From assembly GCF_014648035.1 (NCBI RefSeq), contig NZ_BMQI01000039.1, positions 1 to 47,914 on the forward strand: a stretch of 47,914 nt of DNA. The letters run 5' to 3'. The notes beneath the pieces are model-generated. The model was not told the origin of the DNA and made no database searches. It saw only the letters and a program-made list of their open reading frames with translations. Positions 40,001-47,914 of this stretch are shown here, piece after piece (positions within the stretch are counted from its first letter, which is position 1; every line of letters begins with the position of its first letter). The stretch is from Shewanella algicola. Its GTDB lineage: Bacteria > Pseudomonadota > Gammaproteobacteria > Enterobacterales > Shewanellaceae. The position numbers and the translations under genes were made by a program.

Positions 40001-42452
40001 CATCATTTGACAACCCAAACGGGATCACGGTTAACTCACCTTCAATACGAGACAGCAAGAAAAACTGCGGCATATTAAACACCGACAAACGCTGTTTTTG
40101 ACCATCAAATACGTATGAGTGACTTTCTTTTTCAACAAAACTTTTCATACTGGTCTGCTGATACTCTAATTGAGTTAAGCGGTTATGTTCATCAACGATA
40201 AACACATCTAGCGTATTAGTGCGTTCACGCAAAAAATATTGCTTGGCACCTAATGCCACAAACTGCTGAATAATCGATGGGACACTCGCATAAGGATCAT
40301 CTACCAGTTCTGGTCTGGCTAACACCAGGTTTTCTACTAAATCTCTTTTCACCGCGGTATCAATTTTACGATACATCATCCCTAGGGAGTTAAAGTACAT
40401 ACCATATCGATGCTCGCCAATGGAAACTTGATGCATTAATGTATTGGTTTGGCTTACCTTTTTCATTAAGCCATAACAACGCAATAATAATGATTTAAGC
40501 TGGTTGAATATTGGTTGTTTTAATTTTGCAGAACAACTAATAATCGATAAGTCGACTTTATCATCTGAGCGTTTAAGCCCTAAAATCACAAACGAAATGG
40601 CTTCTAATAATGCTGTATCCCCGTCAAAACGGTGGCTTTGCCACTCACCCCAGCTGTTTAAGCACACGACCGCGACTGACGACAACATATTGGTTTTATC
40701 GCGGCCAAACGACAAAATATTTAAGTCAATATAATCAAACATCAACTCCTGACCTTGCCACTGCCCGGTTGGATCGTAATCAACATTCACCACTAACACG
40801 ACTTTTTGGTAATACCAGGGTTCACACAAATGTCGCTTAGACACCATAGGCACATTGTGTAACACCGGCATTAATTTACGCGTTAAATAAGCCAACTTAC
40901 TTGCCCGGCGATGGCCTCTGCCAATTTGTGACCAGGTGGTATTAGATGTAGCGATTCCATTCATTACCGACCAAGCAACTAAACTGCATACATTGTCTGC
41001 TTGGTGGATAATAAGACCGTCATCAACCTCCTTTAATAAGTCGCTTGGGGTAACAGAAGCTGCAATTTCAGATTGGGGCTGACGATAAAGGTAAAACCGA
41101 GCCGTTGACTCACAATAACGCACTGTAAGGGCTTTCTCAGTGGTAGTGATACTCCACAACCGATTAAGTGGCTGTAATATATGGTCATCATCACTAAAAT
41201 AACTGTGTAACTTTCTTGCTAACAAGCCGAGTTCTTCAACTCGCATTCGGTCGCTTAACGCCTGTTTGGAAGCAAATTGGAGCAAGTTTTTATAACTGAC
41301 AAGCAATAACTCACTCAATTGTTTGTTAAACCATTTTAATTGGCCGGCGTGCCAGTGTGGGCTGTTATCTAATGTCGCGATTAAATCAGAACTCCAACGC
41401 CACTCTTGCACAAGATGAGATATTTTGACTAAACGCCAATCAGAGCCACTTTTAACAGCCTTTTGCGACAACATCACGCCCGATTTCAAATAAAAGCAAC
41501 GTCTAACAATTTCTAATCGACTTGTATCACCTTGCGCCAGTAAGTAAGTCTCAATCCTCTGGTATAACAATAAATATGCATCGTTATCGCAGCTAAAGTT
41601 GTTTTGTTCACACAGTTGCCAAATTTGTTGGGTAATCAATGTTGTCTGCGGATATTCAGATGCATAAGTTTCAAGTAGCAACACTTTTAACAATGCTTTA
41701 TGAGGCTTATTTAATCCTTTATAGAGTTGCCATAATGATGCACCAAAATATTCTGCAGCAGGCAATGACTCAATATCACCTAAATACAGTAATTGTGGGT
41801 CACGTGTGTTGCCATCACAATGGGCATTTGGCCACCATGCAACCGTTTTGCCTGCTAAACAAATATGTGAACGATAAAACTCCTCCAACAGTAACCAATG
41901 TTGGCTGGTTCCGCTGTGCTCTAGCCCGAGAGATTGATTACTATCAAATGCGTTGGATTGTATAAATTGTTGCGGGTGAACAAGATAAAAATTAACTTCA
42001 AAATCAAACCCAGCAAACCATTGAGTTAACAATGCATTTTTGTGGCTAATTAAATTGAGTTCGCTTTGAGTTAAGTGGGGTTTATACACTAACCATACAT
42101 CAACATCGCTTTTGAAATGTTGGCCAAAACTGGCTGTGCTGCCCATGGCGTATACGCCTTCAAAAGCAATATCAGTATCGATATGTTGAAACGCACAGTT
42201 TTGAGGGATGGCCAGTGATAACTCAGCACAAGCGTTTTTGATTTTATCAGAGAGAGAAAACCCTTCAATACCGCAAGGTGTTTTTGAGTTTATTACGCCG
42301 GGTAAATCTTGGTGATGGCAACTGAGTAATAAAGGAATAATGTTGAACAGGTGCTGCTGGGTGTGTGGCAACACACTCAACACTCGAGCCAAGCGAATAC
42401 TATTGAGTTGTTGTGCTAATCCTTGTTGATAACCTGTAGGGACGGTCGCCAA
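39981..42452 (-). CDS. cyaA: Class I adenylate cyclase
   Basis: CyaA makes cAMP for CRP, which in Shewanella governs anaerobic respiration. The protein has 823 residues. The catalytic part begins near residue 95: VYAMGSTASFGQHFKSDVDV (GSxxSxxxxSDxD, metal ligands). EEYFGASLWQLYK-like and RRCFYLKSG elements follow, then the C-terminal regulatory half. The start is TTG, nine bases after AGGA; the E. coli gene also uses TTG, which keeps expression low. It is divergent from hemC with a shared 292-base region carrying a CRP-like site. Confidence 0.97.
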   Translation of the reverse strand: MATVPTGYQQGLAQQLNSIRLARVLSVLPHTQQHLFNIIPLLLSCHHQDLPGVINSKTPCGIEGFSLSDKIKNACAELSLAIPQNCAFQHIDTDIAFEGVYAMGSTASFGQHFKSDVDVWLVYKPHLTQSELNLISHKNALLTQWFAGFDFEVNFYLVHPQQFIQSNAFDSNQSLGLEHSGTSQHWLLLEEFYRSHICLAGKTVAWWPNAHCDGNTRDPQLLYLGDIESLPAAEYFGASLWQLYKGLNKPHKALLKVLLLETYASEYPQTTLITQQIWQLCEQNNFSCDNDAYLLLYQRIETYLLAQGDTSRLEIVRRCFYLKSGVMLSQKAVKSGSDWRLVKISHLVQEWRWSSDLIATLDNSPHWHAGQLKWFNKQLSELLLVSYKNLLQFASKQALSDRMRVEELGLLARKLHSYFSDDDHILQPLNRLWSITTTEKALTVRYCESTARFYLYRQPQSEIAASVTPSDLLKEVDDGLIIHQADNVCSLVAWSVMNGIATSNTTWSQIGRGHRRASKLAYLTRKLMPVLHNVPMVSKRHLCEPWYYQKVVLVVNVDYDPTGQWQGQELMFDYIDLNILSFGRDKTNMLSSVAVVCLNSWGEWQSHRFDGDTALLEAISFVILGLKRSDDKVDLSIISCSAKLKQPIFNQLKSLLLRCYGLMKKVSQTNTLMHQVSIGEHRYGMYFNSLGMMYRKIDTAVKRDLVENLVLARPELVDDPYASVPSIIQQFVALGAKQYFLRERTNTLDVFIVDEHNRLTQLEYQQTSMKSFVEKESHSYVFDGQKQRLSVFNMPQFFLLSRIEGELTVIPFGLSNDEMGSAF

Positions 42453-42567
42453 AGCCTATTTCCTTATTTCTTCATGCGAGATATATACAAAAGCTGGATA
42501 CACGTTTAATTTTTAGAATTTGAATTTATCACTATCCGAAGTCAATTGAACGTCACAAACTTACCAG

Positions 42568-42589
42568 TTATGTGATCATCGTAGCATTA
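42568..42589. promoter_or_regulatory. CRP-like site between cyaA and hemC
   Basis: TTATGTGATCATCGTAGCAT and the next two bases match the CRP consensus AAATGTGATC...CACATTT in a complete left half (TGTGATC) and a partial right half (CATT). It lies 116 bases upstream of cyaA. In E. coli CRP-cAMP represses cyaA from a site in the same position relative to hemC. Confidence 0.55.
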
Positions 42590-42744
42590 ATTATTCATTT
42601 CGCTAGTACTTTAAATCAAACCTTTGAGCGAATTTGAGTTAAATAACCGCTACAGACTTCAAACAATTAGCATCCATATATTACATCAAGGCTTTGGCAA
42701 TGATAGCATTAGCTAAATAAGGCTATCTGATTGGATCTATTAAC

Positions 42745-43674
42745 ATGTCTGAAAATGTAATTCGTATTGCAACACGTAAAAGTCCACTGGCTATGTGGCA
42801 AGCAGAATTTGTTCAAGCAGAACTTGAACGTATTCATCCTGGTTTACGCGTCGAGCTTTTGCCGATGAGTACAAAAGGCGATGTAATTTTAGATACGCCT
42901 TTAGCAAAAGTAGGTGGTAAAGGTCTGTTTGTTAAAGAACTTGAAGTCGCTATGCTTGAAAACCGTGCCGATATTGCAGTGCACTCGATGAAAGATGTGC
43001 CGGTAGATTTTCCTGAAGGTTTAGGCTTAGAAGTGATTTGTGAACGCGAAGATCCTCGTGATGCATTTGTCTCTAATACCTACAAAACGATTAGCGAGCT
43101 TCCTCAAGGCGCTGTTGTGGGCACTTCAAGCTTACGTCGTCAATGCCAAATTCGAGCTGCCCGTCCTGATTTAGTCATTAAAGACTTACGTGGTAATGTG
43201 GGCACTCGTTTAGCAAAATTAGACAGTGGTGATTATGATGCCATTATTCTTGCTGCCGCAGGTCTTATTCGTTTAAAACTTAATGACCGTATTGCCAGCT
43301 TTATCTCTGCTGAAGAATCTTTACCAGCTAATGGTCAAGGTGCTGTTGGTATTGAATGCCGTACAGATGATGAACGAGTAAAAGCATTACTTGCACCATT
43401 AGAGCACCAAGAAACACGTTACAGAGTGTTAGCTGAGCGTGCAATGAACACTCGCCTAGAAGGCGGTTGCCAGGTTCCTATCGGTGCTTTTGCTGAAATT
43501 AACGGTGACGAATTAACGCTACGTGGTTTAGTGGGTAACCCTGACGGCAGCGAAGTGATTAATGGCACTGTATCGGGTGCAAAAACTGATGCGGTAAGCC
43601 TAGGACAAGCATTGGCAGATGACTTATTAAGTCGCGGCGCCAAAACGATTTTAGATGCCGTATATGCTAGCTAA
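42745..43674 (+). CDS. hemC: Porphobilinogen deaminase (hydroxymethylbilane synthase)
   Basis: HemC joins four porphobilinogens into hydroxymethylbilane. The protein has 309 residues. [14 protein letters not shown] at the start, [21 protein letters not shown] and the dipyrromethane cofactor cysteine in [12 protein letters not shown] are diagnostic. It is the first of hemCDXY and is divergent from cyaA. Confidence 0.98.
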   Translation: MSENVIRIATRKSPLAMWQAEFVQAELERIHPGLRVELLPMSTKGDVILDTPLAKVGGKGLFVKELEVAMLENRADIAVHSMKDVPVDFPEGLGLEVICEREDPRDAFVSNTYKTISELPQGAVVGTSSLRRQCQIRAARPDLVIKDLRGNVGTRLAKLDSGDYDAIILAAAGLIRLKLNDRIASFISAEESLPANGQGAVGIECRTDDERVKALLAPLEHQETRYRVLAERAMNTRLEGGCQVPIGAFAEINGDELTLRGLVGNPDGSEVINGTVSGAKTDAVSLGQALADDLLSRGAKTILDAVYAS

Positions 43675-43700
43675 TCTTTTATCATCAAGATAATTAGACT

Positions 43701-44429
43701 ATGAAAGTCTTGTTAACGCGCCCGCAAGGGCGCAATCAAGCAATGGAAGAGCAACTGTCACAACGTGACGTTGCTTATTTTGTTACCCCCCTTCTAGCCG
43801 TTGTAGAAACCACTGAACAACTCTCCGAATCTTGCCTCAGTTGTACTGACAATTTATTATTTATCAGTACCAATGCAGTTGATTTTGCCGCAAAAAAATT
43901 AGCGTATACCTTCCCAACCCATTGTCGATATTTTGCAGTAGGACAAGCGACTGCAGATAGCTTAGCGCTGCACAATATTAATGCGCTAACCTCGCCAGAC
44001 AAAAGTCAAGACAGTGAGGGCCTGCTATCTTTAGCCGAATTACAACACGTCGATAAGCAAACATTTATCATTGTACGTGGTGTAGGTGGACGTGAAACAT
44101 TAGCAGAGCAATTAACGGAGCGTGGCGCCAAAGTAAATTACTGGCAGGTATATCAACGCACACTCCCTAAACTTGATGGATACTACATTTGTCGCCAATG
44201 GCAATCTTTCGGTATTGATACCATTGTGGTCACTAGCGGCGAAATATTATCCAATTTAGTTGCCCTTGTACCAAAAGAATTATTTGCATGGCTACGTTCA
44301 TGTCATATCATAGTCCCAAGTAACCGCGTCGAAATACAAGCTAACGCTTTGGGTTTGAACCATATTAGCAATGCAAATGGAGCAAATACTCAAGCAACAT
44401 TAACAAGTCTGGGAATTAATTTGTTATAA
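43701..44429 (+). CDS. hemD: Uroporphyrinogen-III synthase
   Basis: HemD inverts ring D and closes the macrocycle to uroporphyrinogen III. The protein has 242 residues, the usual size, with MKVLLTRPQGRN at the start, FISTNAV, the RGVGGRETLAEQLTERGA phosphate-like loop, and TIVVTSGE in the second domain. The family is poorly conserved; context 26 bases after hemC confirms it. Confidence 0.95.
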   Translation: MKVLLTRPQGRNQAMEEQLSQRDVAYFVTPLLAVVETTEQLSESCLSCTDNLLFISTNAVDFAAKKLAYTFPTHCRYFAVGQATADSLALHNINALTSPDKSQDSEGLLSLAELQHVDKQTFIIVRGVGGRETLAEQLTERGAKVNYWQVYQRTLPKLDGYYICRQWQSFGIDTIVVTSGEILSNLVALVPKELFAWLRSCHIIVPSNRVEIQANALGLNHISNANGANTQATLTSLGINLL

Positions 44430-44504
44430 TGTTGTTAATTGGCGTTGACGCGCACTAAATAACATAGCTTTTATTGGTTGTATTTTTGCTTTCAAGGACT
44501 GTTC

Positions 44505-45746
44505 ATGGAAAACAATAAAAAAGATCCAAACTCGCCAGCAGACAAGGATGAGAAAGTCATTTCTCCAACAACAGCGCCAGCAGAAAAACCGGCGGATATC
44601 CAAGAAGACAGCACGGTCCACAAACCAACCAATGACACTCCGCCCAAAAACATGCAAGCTCAAAGCGCTCCGGTCAATAGCAACCGTCGTCAGGCGAAGA
44701 AAAGCTCGTGGTGGATCCGTCTTGGAGTACTATTTAGTTTAATCATCGCCATTATTGCCATTGCTGCATGCTATTGGCTTTATTTGCAATTGGACAAACA
44801 AGATGGCAACCAGAGTCAATTCGGCAAAAGCATCTCTGAACAAGCCAAAGAAAATCAGTCTTTAAAATACGATTTACAACAGATTTCAATGGACAGTAAT
44901 AAGCGTCTTACTGCTCTTGAAAAACAACAATTAAACGACACCAAAGCTTATTCAAAGTTAGCTGAACTTCAGCAATCAAGTAAGTTATTACAAGAGCGTG
45001 TAGCGGTAATAGCCCAGCGTAGTCCTAATCATTGGATGGCATCTGAGGCTGAATATTTAGTCCGCATGGCGGGCCGTAAATTGTGGCTAGAAAATGATCC
45101 ACAAACCGCAATTGGCTTATTACAATCAGCTGATGAACGTATCAGTGCTATGAAAGACCCTGCCTTAACTCATTTACGTAAGGCCTTAGCTGATGACATA
45201 ACCAGAGTAAAAGCCTTAAAAACCACTGACATTACCAATACTATTTTTGAGTTAGATACTGTGATTGGTCAGTTAACCGCTTTACCGCTTAATCGTGTTA
45301 ATGAAGACTTTGCTGACAAATCAGATAATCAGCCTATCAGTGATTCGGTTGACGATTGGCAACAAAACTTAGCGCGTACTTGGCATGATCTCACAGATGG
45401 TTTTGTCACCATCCGCAAACGTACAACAGATTTGGAGCCTCTACTATCACCAGAACAACAGTGGTATTTAGTTGAAAATATTCGTAATAAATTACTCCAA
45501 GCACAATTGTCTTTATATCGCTTTGATCAAGTAAACTACAAGCAATCTATTGCGTTAGCAGACAAATGGTTACAGCAATATTTTGATGTGTCAGATGCCA
45601 AAACGAAAGACACAATCGAAGCGTTAGATAAATTAGCCCGGGTCAAAATTGAAAAAGTAACCTTGAATAAGTTCCAAGCCTCTCCATTGCTACAGCAATT
45701 GGTGATCTATGGTGAAATTATGCCTGTGGAGGAACTGACACAATGA
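44505..45746 (+). CDS. hemX: HemX inner-membrane protein
   Basis: This encodes 413 residues from the ATG at 44505, with AAGGA upstream. A disordered Pro/Lys-rich N-terminus (1-65) is followed by a membrane helix (about 70-93), a coiled coil (about 105-180), and an alpha-helical domain with LVRMAGRKLWLENDP. The family is often labelled uroporphyrinogen-III C-methyltransferase, but no SAM-binding motif is present here. Its role in the hem operon is unknown. It overlaps hemY by four bases. Confidence 0.92.
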   Translation: MENNKKDPNSPADKDEKVISPTTAPAEKPADIQEDSTVHKPTNDTPPKNMQAQSAPVNSNRRQAKKSSWWIRLGVLFSLIIAIIAIAACYWLYLQLDKQDGNQSQFGKSISEQAKENQSLKYDLQQISMDSNKRLTALEKQQLNDTKAYSKLAELQQSSKLLQERVAVIAQRSPNHWMASEAEYLVRMAGRKLWLENDPQTAIGLLQSADERISAMKDPALTHLRKALADDITRVKALKTTDITNTIFELDTVIGQLTALPLNRVNEDFADKSDNQPISDSVDDWQQNLARTWHDLTDGFVTIRKRTTDLEPLLSPEQQWYLVENIRNKLLQAQLSLYRFDQVNYKQSIALADKWLQQYFDVSDAKTKDTIEALDKLARVKIEKVTLNKFQASPLLQQLVIYGEIMPVEELTQ

Positions 45747-46912
45747 TCAAAGTCTTAGTATTTGTATTACTCATATTAGTGGGTTTGTGTCTTAGTCCAT
45801 TGATTATTGGCCAAAGCGGTTATGTTTATATTGCTATCGGTGAGTACCAAATAGAAACCAGTCTTGTTGCTGCCGTTGTAGGGTTAATTGTATTTTACTT
45901 TGCGCTGCAATTACTTGAGTGGGCAATCATGTTATTGCTTAATCTCATACTTAACAGCCGCTACTTACCCACTAAATGGCGCCAAAAAGCGGCTAAAAAA
46001 CATACCCTAACCGGTGCCCTAGCTATTGCAGAAGAAAATTGGTCCACTGCAGAAACCGCCATGGCAAAAGGCGCACAACAAGGTGAAATTCCGCTACTTA
46101 ATTTATTTGCCGCAGCCCGTGCCGCACACCATCAAGGTAAAACAACTGCCCGCGATCATTACTTAACTCAAGCAGAAAAGAGTCCAGTTGCTAAAACTGC
46201 AGTCAATACTTCTCGAGCGCGCTATTTCATTAAACAAGGTGAGTTAGCACAAGCAAGAGCTATTGTAGACAAGCTCGAACCAACGAGTAAAAGCAGTGAG
46301 CCCGTACTCAAACTGGCTATTGATTTGTATCAACAACAGCAAGACTGGCAGGCACTAAAATTATTATTACCCATTATCGTTAAGCGCAAGCTTTTAAATG
46401 ATGTTGAATTACAAACACTCAGCGTAAAAACAAACACCATTATACTCGCAGATGCGGCTAAAAAATCTGAAACAGAATTAGAAAAATGCTGGCAATGGCT
46501 AAGCAAAAGTGAACGTAAACACGATGCATTACTTGTGACTTATACTCACGGCTTAAACGGTTTTAATCGCCAAACTAAAGCATTAAAGTTATTGGAAAAA
46601 CAATTAAAATCCGCTCCATCAGCGACCTTATTCGAGGCTTTACCTGATTTGGTTGGTGCCGATGACACCGATATTCGTAATGTATTAGCTCGTTTAGAAT
46701 CAACTCATGAAAATGACGCCGATTATCAAATGTGTTTAGCTAAGTTAGCTATGCAACAGCGCGATGCAAAACAGGCTAAAACTCATTGGCAAAATGTCTG
46801 TCGAATTGCTCCTACACATCAATCGTGGCTATCACTTGCCCAAATTCAAGAGCAATTAGGAGAAAATAGCGCTGCAAATCAGAGCTACCGCAAAGCAGCC
46901 AATGCATTATAA
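45743..46912 (+). CDS. hemY: HemY inner-membrane TPR protein
   Basis: This encodes 389 residues: two membrane helices (about 2-24 and 42-70) of the HemY_N domain, then helical TPR-like repeats to the C-terminus. The last repeat contains HWQNVCRIAPTHQSWLSLAQ. It is not the Bacillus protoporphyrinogen oxidase of the same name. The role is unknown, but its position after hemX is conserved in gammaproteobacteria. Confidence 0.93.
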   Translation: MIKVLVFVLLILVGLCLSPLIIGQSGYVYIAIGEYQIETSLVAAVVGLIVFYFALQLLEWAIMLLLNLILNSRYLPTKWRQKAAKKHTLTGALAIAEENWSTAETAMAKGAQQGEIPLLNLFAAARAAHHQGKTTARDHYLTQAEKSPVAKTAVNTSRARYFIKQGELAQARAIVDKLEPTSKSSEPVLKLAIDLYQQQQDWQALKLLLPIIVKRKLLNDVELQTLSVKTNTIILADAAKKSETELEKCWQWLSKSERKHDALLVTYTHGLNGFNRQTKALKLLEKQLKSAPSATLFEALPDLVGADDTDIRNVLARLESTHENDADYQMCLAKLAMQQRDAKQAKTHWQNVCRIAPTHQSWLSLAQIQEQLGENSAANQSYRKAANAL

Positions 46913-46943
46913 TACTTTAGTATTAAATTCTATGCCTTTAATT

Positions 46944-46970
46944 AAATAACCCGCTTTTTGCGGGTTATTT
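46944..46970 (+). terminator. hemCDXY terminator
   Basis: An 11 bp stem (AAATAACCCGC and complement) around TTTTT, 31 bases after the hemY stop. The following sequence has few T, so efficiency may be moderate. Confidence 0.72.
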
Positions 46971-47116
46971 ATTCAATTAATCTCCATTTCTGCCGATATA
47001 AATTTACTCGCTGCACATGTACACCTCTTATAAAGTCTACATTTTTTACGTAATCCTTTAATGTAAATTAACAATTTTTCAATCACTTAATTTAACAAAA
47101 CTGCAATGTCAAAAAA

Positions 47117-47145
47117 TTGACTGCCTAGCGTGTAAATGATAAAAT
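47117..47145 (+). promoter_or_regulatory. Predicted sigma-70 promoter of the adhesin gene
   Basis: A -35 TTGACT at 47117 and a -10 TAAAAT at 47140 are separated by 17 bases, close to consensus. It is the best promoter in the interval and lies about 100 bases before the start codon. Confidence 0.65.
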
Positions 47146-47246
47146 TGTTAGATTGTAGTTAAATTTTTTTAATATGAATTTTTGACCAAGAACACACATA
47201 CTTACGTAGTAATTATCTGATATATCAAAGCTGTTGGGAGCTTCAC

Positions 47247-47914
47247 ATGGAATCGATTAAAACATCACAAAATGGAATACTTTCTGCCTCAGAAGGCAAA
47301 GTAACCATGACCATCAACAATGACACGACAGAGCTTCAGTTAGGTCAAATGGTGCCAGCTGGAGCGACTGTGACGAGTAGTGACGATATTAACTTCGTGA
47401 TTACTTTTGATGATGGCACCATTTTTAACAGTGCTGAAACGCCTTTAGATGAATCGATTGCAAATACCATCAATGATGCTGAAGTCACAGCTGAACAAGT
47501 TGTAGACCAGGCAACATTGGACGAAATTGAAGCTCTGCAAGATTTAATCGCTGCAGGCGAAGATCCTACTGAAGAATTACCTGAAACCGCTGCTGGCACC
47601 CCAACTGCCAACCCTGGTGATTTTGGATATATCGCTGTATCAAGAGATGCTAACGAAACATTAGCCTCTAATGGCTATGACACGACTGGAGCTTTAGTTA
47701 CCCCAACAGCTGAAATCCAGGAAGAAGGTCTAGGTGAAAATGATTCCCCATCAGTTTTAGTTAATGATGCAATTACGATTGCAGAAGACCAAGTTGCTTC
47801 AGGTAATGTACTCAGTAATGACACAGATGCAGACACCGCATTAACAGTTACCAGCTTTGAAGTTGAAGGTGAAACCTATGCTGCGGGCACTGAAGTTACT
47901 CTAGAAAATGGCGT
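47247..47914 (+). CDS. bpfA: Giant BpfA/LapA-type RTX adhesin, N-terminal part (3' end outside window)
   Basis: The frame opens at the ATG at 47247 (GGGAG upstream) and stays open to the window end, giving 222 residues. The first 110 residues form a LapA-type retention module (MESIKTSQNGILSASEGKVT, FVITFDDGTIF, and the LDEIEALQDLIAAGEDP helix), which plugs the TolC-like pore. T114-A-A-G117 is the motif cut by the LapG/BpfG periplasmic protease between the alanines. From about residue 165 the first repeat begins (SVLVNDAITIAEDQ, NDTDADTALTV), VCBS or cadherin-like. In Shewanella oneidensis bpfA also follows hemY. c-di-GMP controls retention in this family. Confidence 0.9.
   Translation, partial: MESIKTSQNGILSASEGKVTMTINNDTTELQLGQMVPAGATVTSSDDINFVITFDDGTIFNSAETPLDESIANTINDAEVTAEQVVDQATLDEIEALQDLIAAGEDPTEELPETAAGTPTANPGDFGYIAVSRDANETLASNGYDTTGALVTPTAEIQEEGLGENDSPSVLVNDAITIAEDQVASGNVLSNDTDADTALTVTSFEVEGETYAAGTEVTLENG

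Larger units (their letters stand above)
46913..47246 (+). other. Intergenic region upstream of the adhesin gene
   Basis: Apart from the hemY terminator and the promoter described separately, the region is AT-rich with A and T tracts, typical of long regulated leaders. Transcript start near 47152 would give a 5' leader of about 95 nt. No other gene is seen. Confidence 0.6.

Noticed and set aside
41639..41965. Plus-strand frame of 108 codons inside cyaA
   Set aside because: Antisense to the conserved cyclase, with no start signal or recognisable domain.

Overview
The window is a gene-dense stretch of a gammaproteobacterial chromosome, almost certainly a Shewanella. Several things point there: a hemY-to-BpfA-type RTX adhesin junction, a Wolinella-type frdCAB operon beside prmA and dusB-fis, the rhlB/trxA/rho arrangement, and a moderately AT-rich composition. 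A species cannot be named from sequence alone; a low-GC Shewanella would fit. I see no tRNA, rRNA, CRISPR array, complete insertion sequence or prophage.

Layout. 1-7.6 kb: the end of a sensor histidine kinase, several small envelope or hypothetical genes, hemE, a candidate small RNA, rsd, a glycosyltransferase and a PAP2 phosphatase. 8.0-19.6 kb, all on the plus strand: rraA, an arginase-family gene, ubiE-ubiJ-ubiB, tatABC, a periplasmic protein, tatD, a membrane diguanylate cyclase, hemB and a periplasmic thioredoxin-like protein. 19.7-31.2 kb: gppA-like and rhlB (minus) divergent from trxA and rho (plus), an unidentified acidic protein, the frdCAB fumarate reductase operon (minus), then prmA and dusB-fis (plus). 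31.2-34.8 kb: an accessory patch with a short secreted protein, a broken beta-barrel gene, a Kelch protein, a short YtfE-like di-iron protein with an NsrR-like site, and a stand-alone AlbA_2 protein. 34.8-47 kb: lysA-dapF-DUF484-xerC-yigB with lptM, and cyaY, cyaA, hemCDXY, in an order much like that of E. coli. 47.2 kb to the end: the start of a giant LapA/BpfA-type adhesin.

Functional themes. Tetrapyrrole synthesis is heavily represented (hemB, hemC, hemD, hemE, hemX, hemY), with frataxin and ubiquinone genes alongside, as expected for a cytochrome-rich respirer. Anaerobic and nitrosative-stress functions are frdCAB and the YtfE-like protein. Global regulators are cyaA, fis, rsd, rho, rraA and rhlB. 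c-di-GMP and biofilm are represented by a GGEEF cyclase and an adhesin carrying a LapG-type TAAG cleavage motif.

The most noteworthy signals are: (i) an unannotated small RNA candidate of about 90 nt between hemE and rsd, with a near-consensus promoter and a strong terminator; (ii) replacement by threonine, in FrdC, of the glutamate that serves the transmembrane proton pathway in Wolinella; (iii) an NsrR-like operator before the YtfE-like gene; (iv) an exact 10-mer shared by the rraA and dusB-fis upstream regions; (v) the partial adhesin with its retention module; (vi) a decayed accessory patch that may mark a chromosomal rearrangement junction. I did not find a clearly new multi-gene system.
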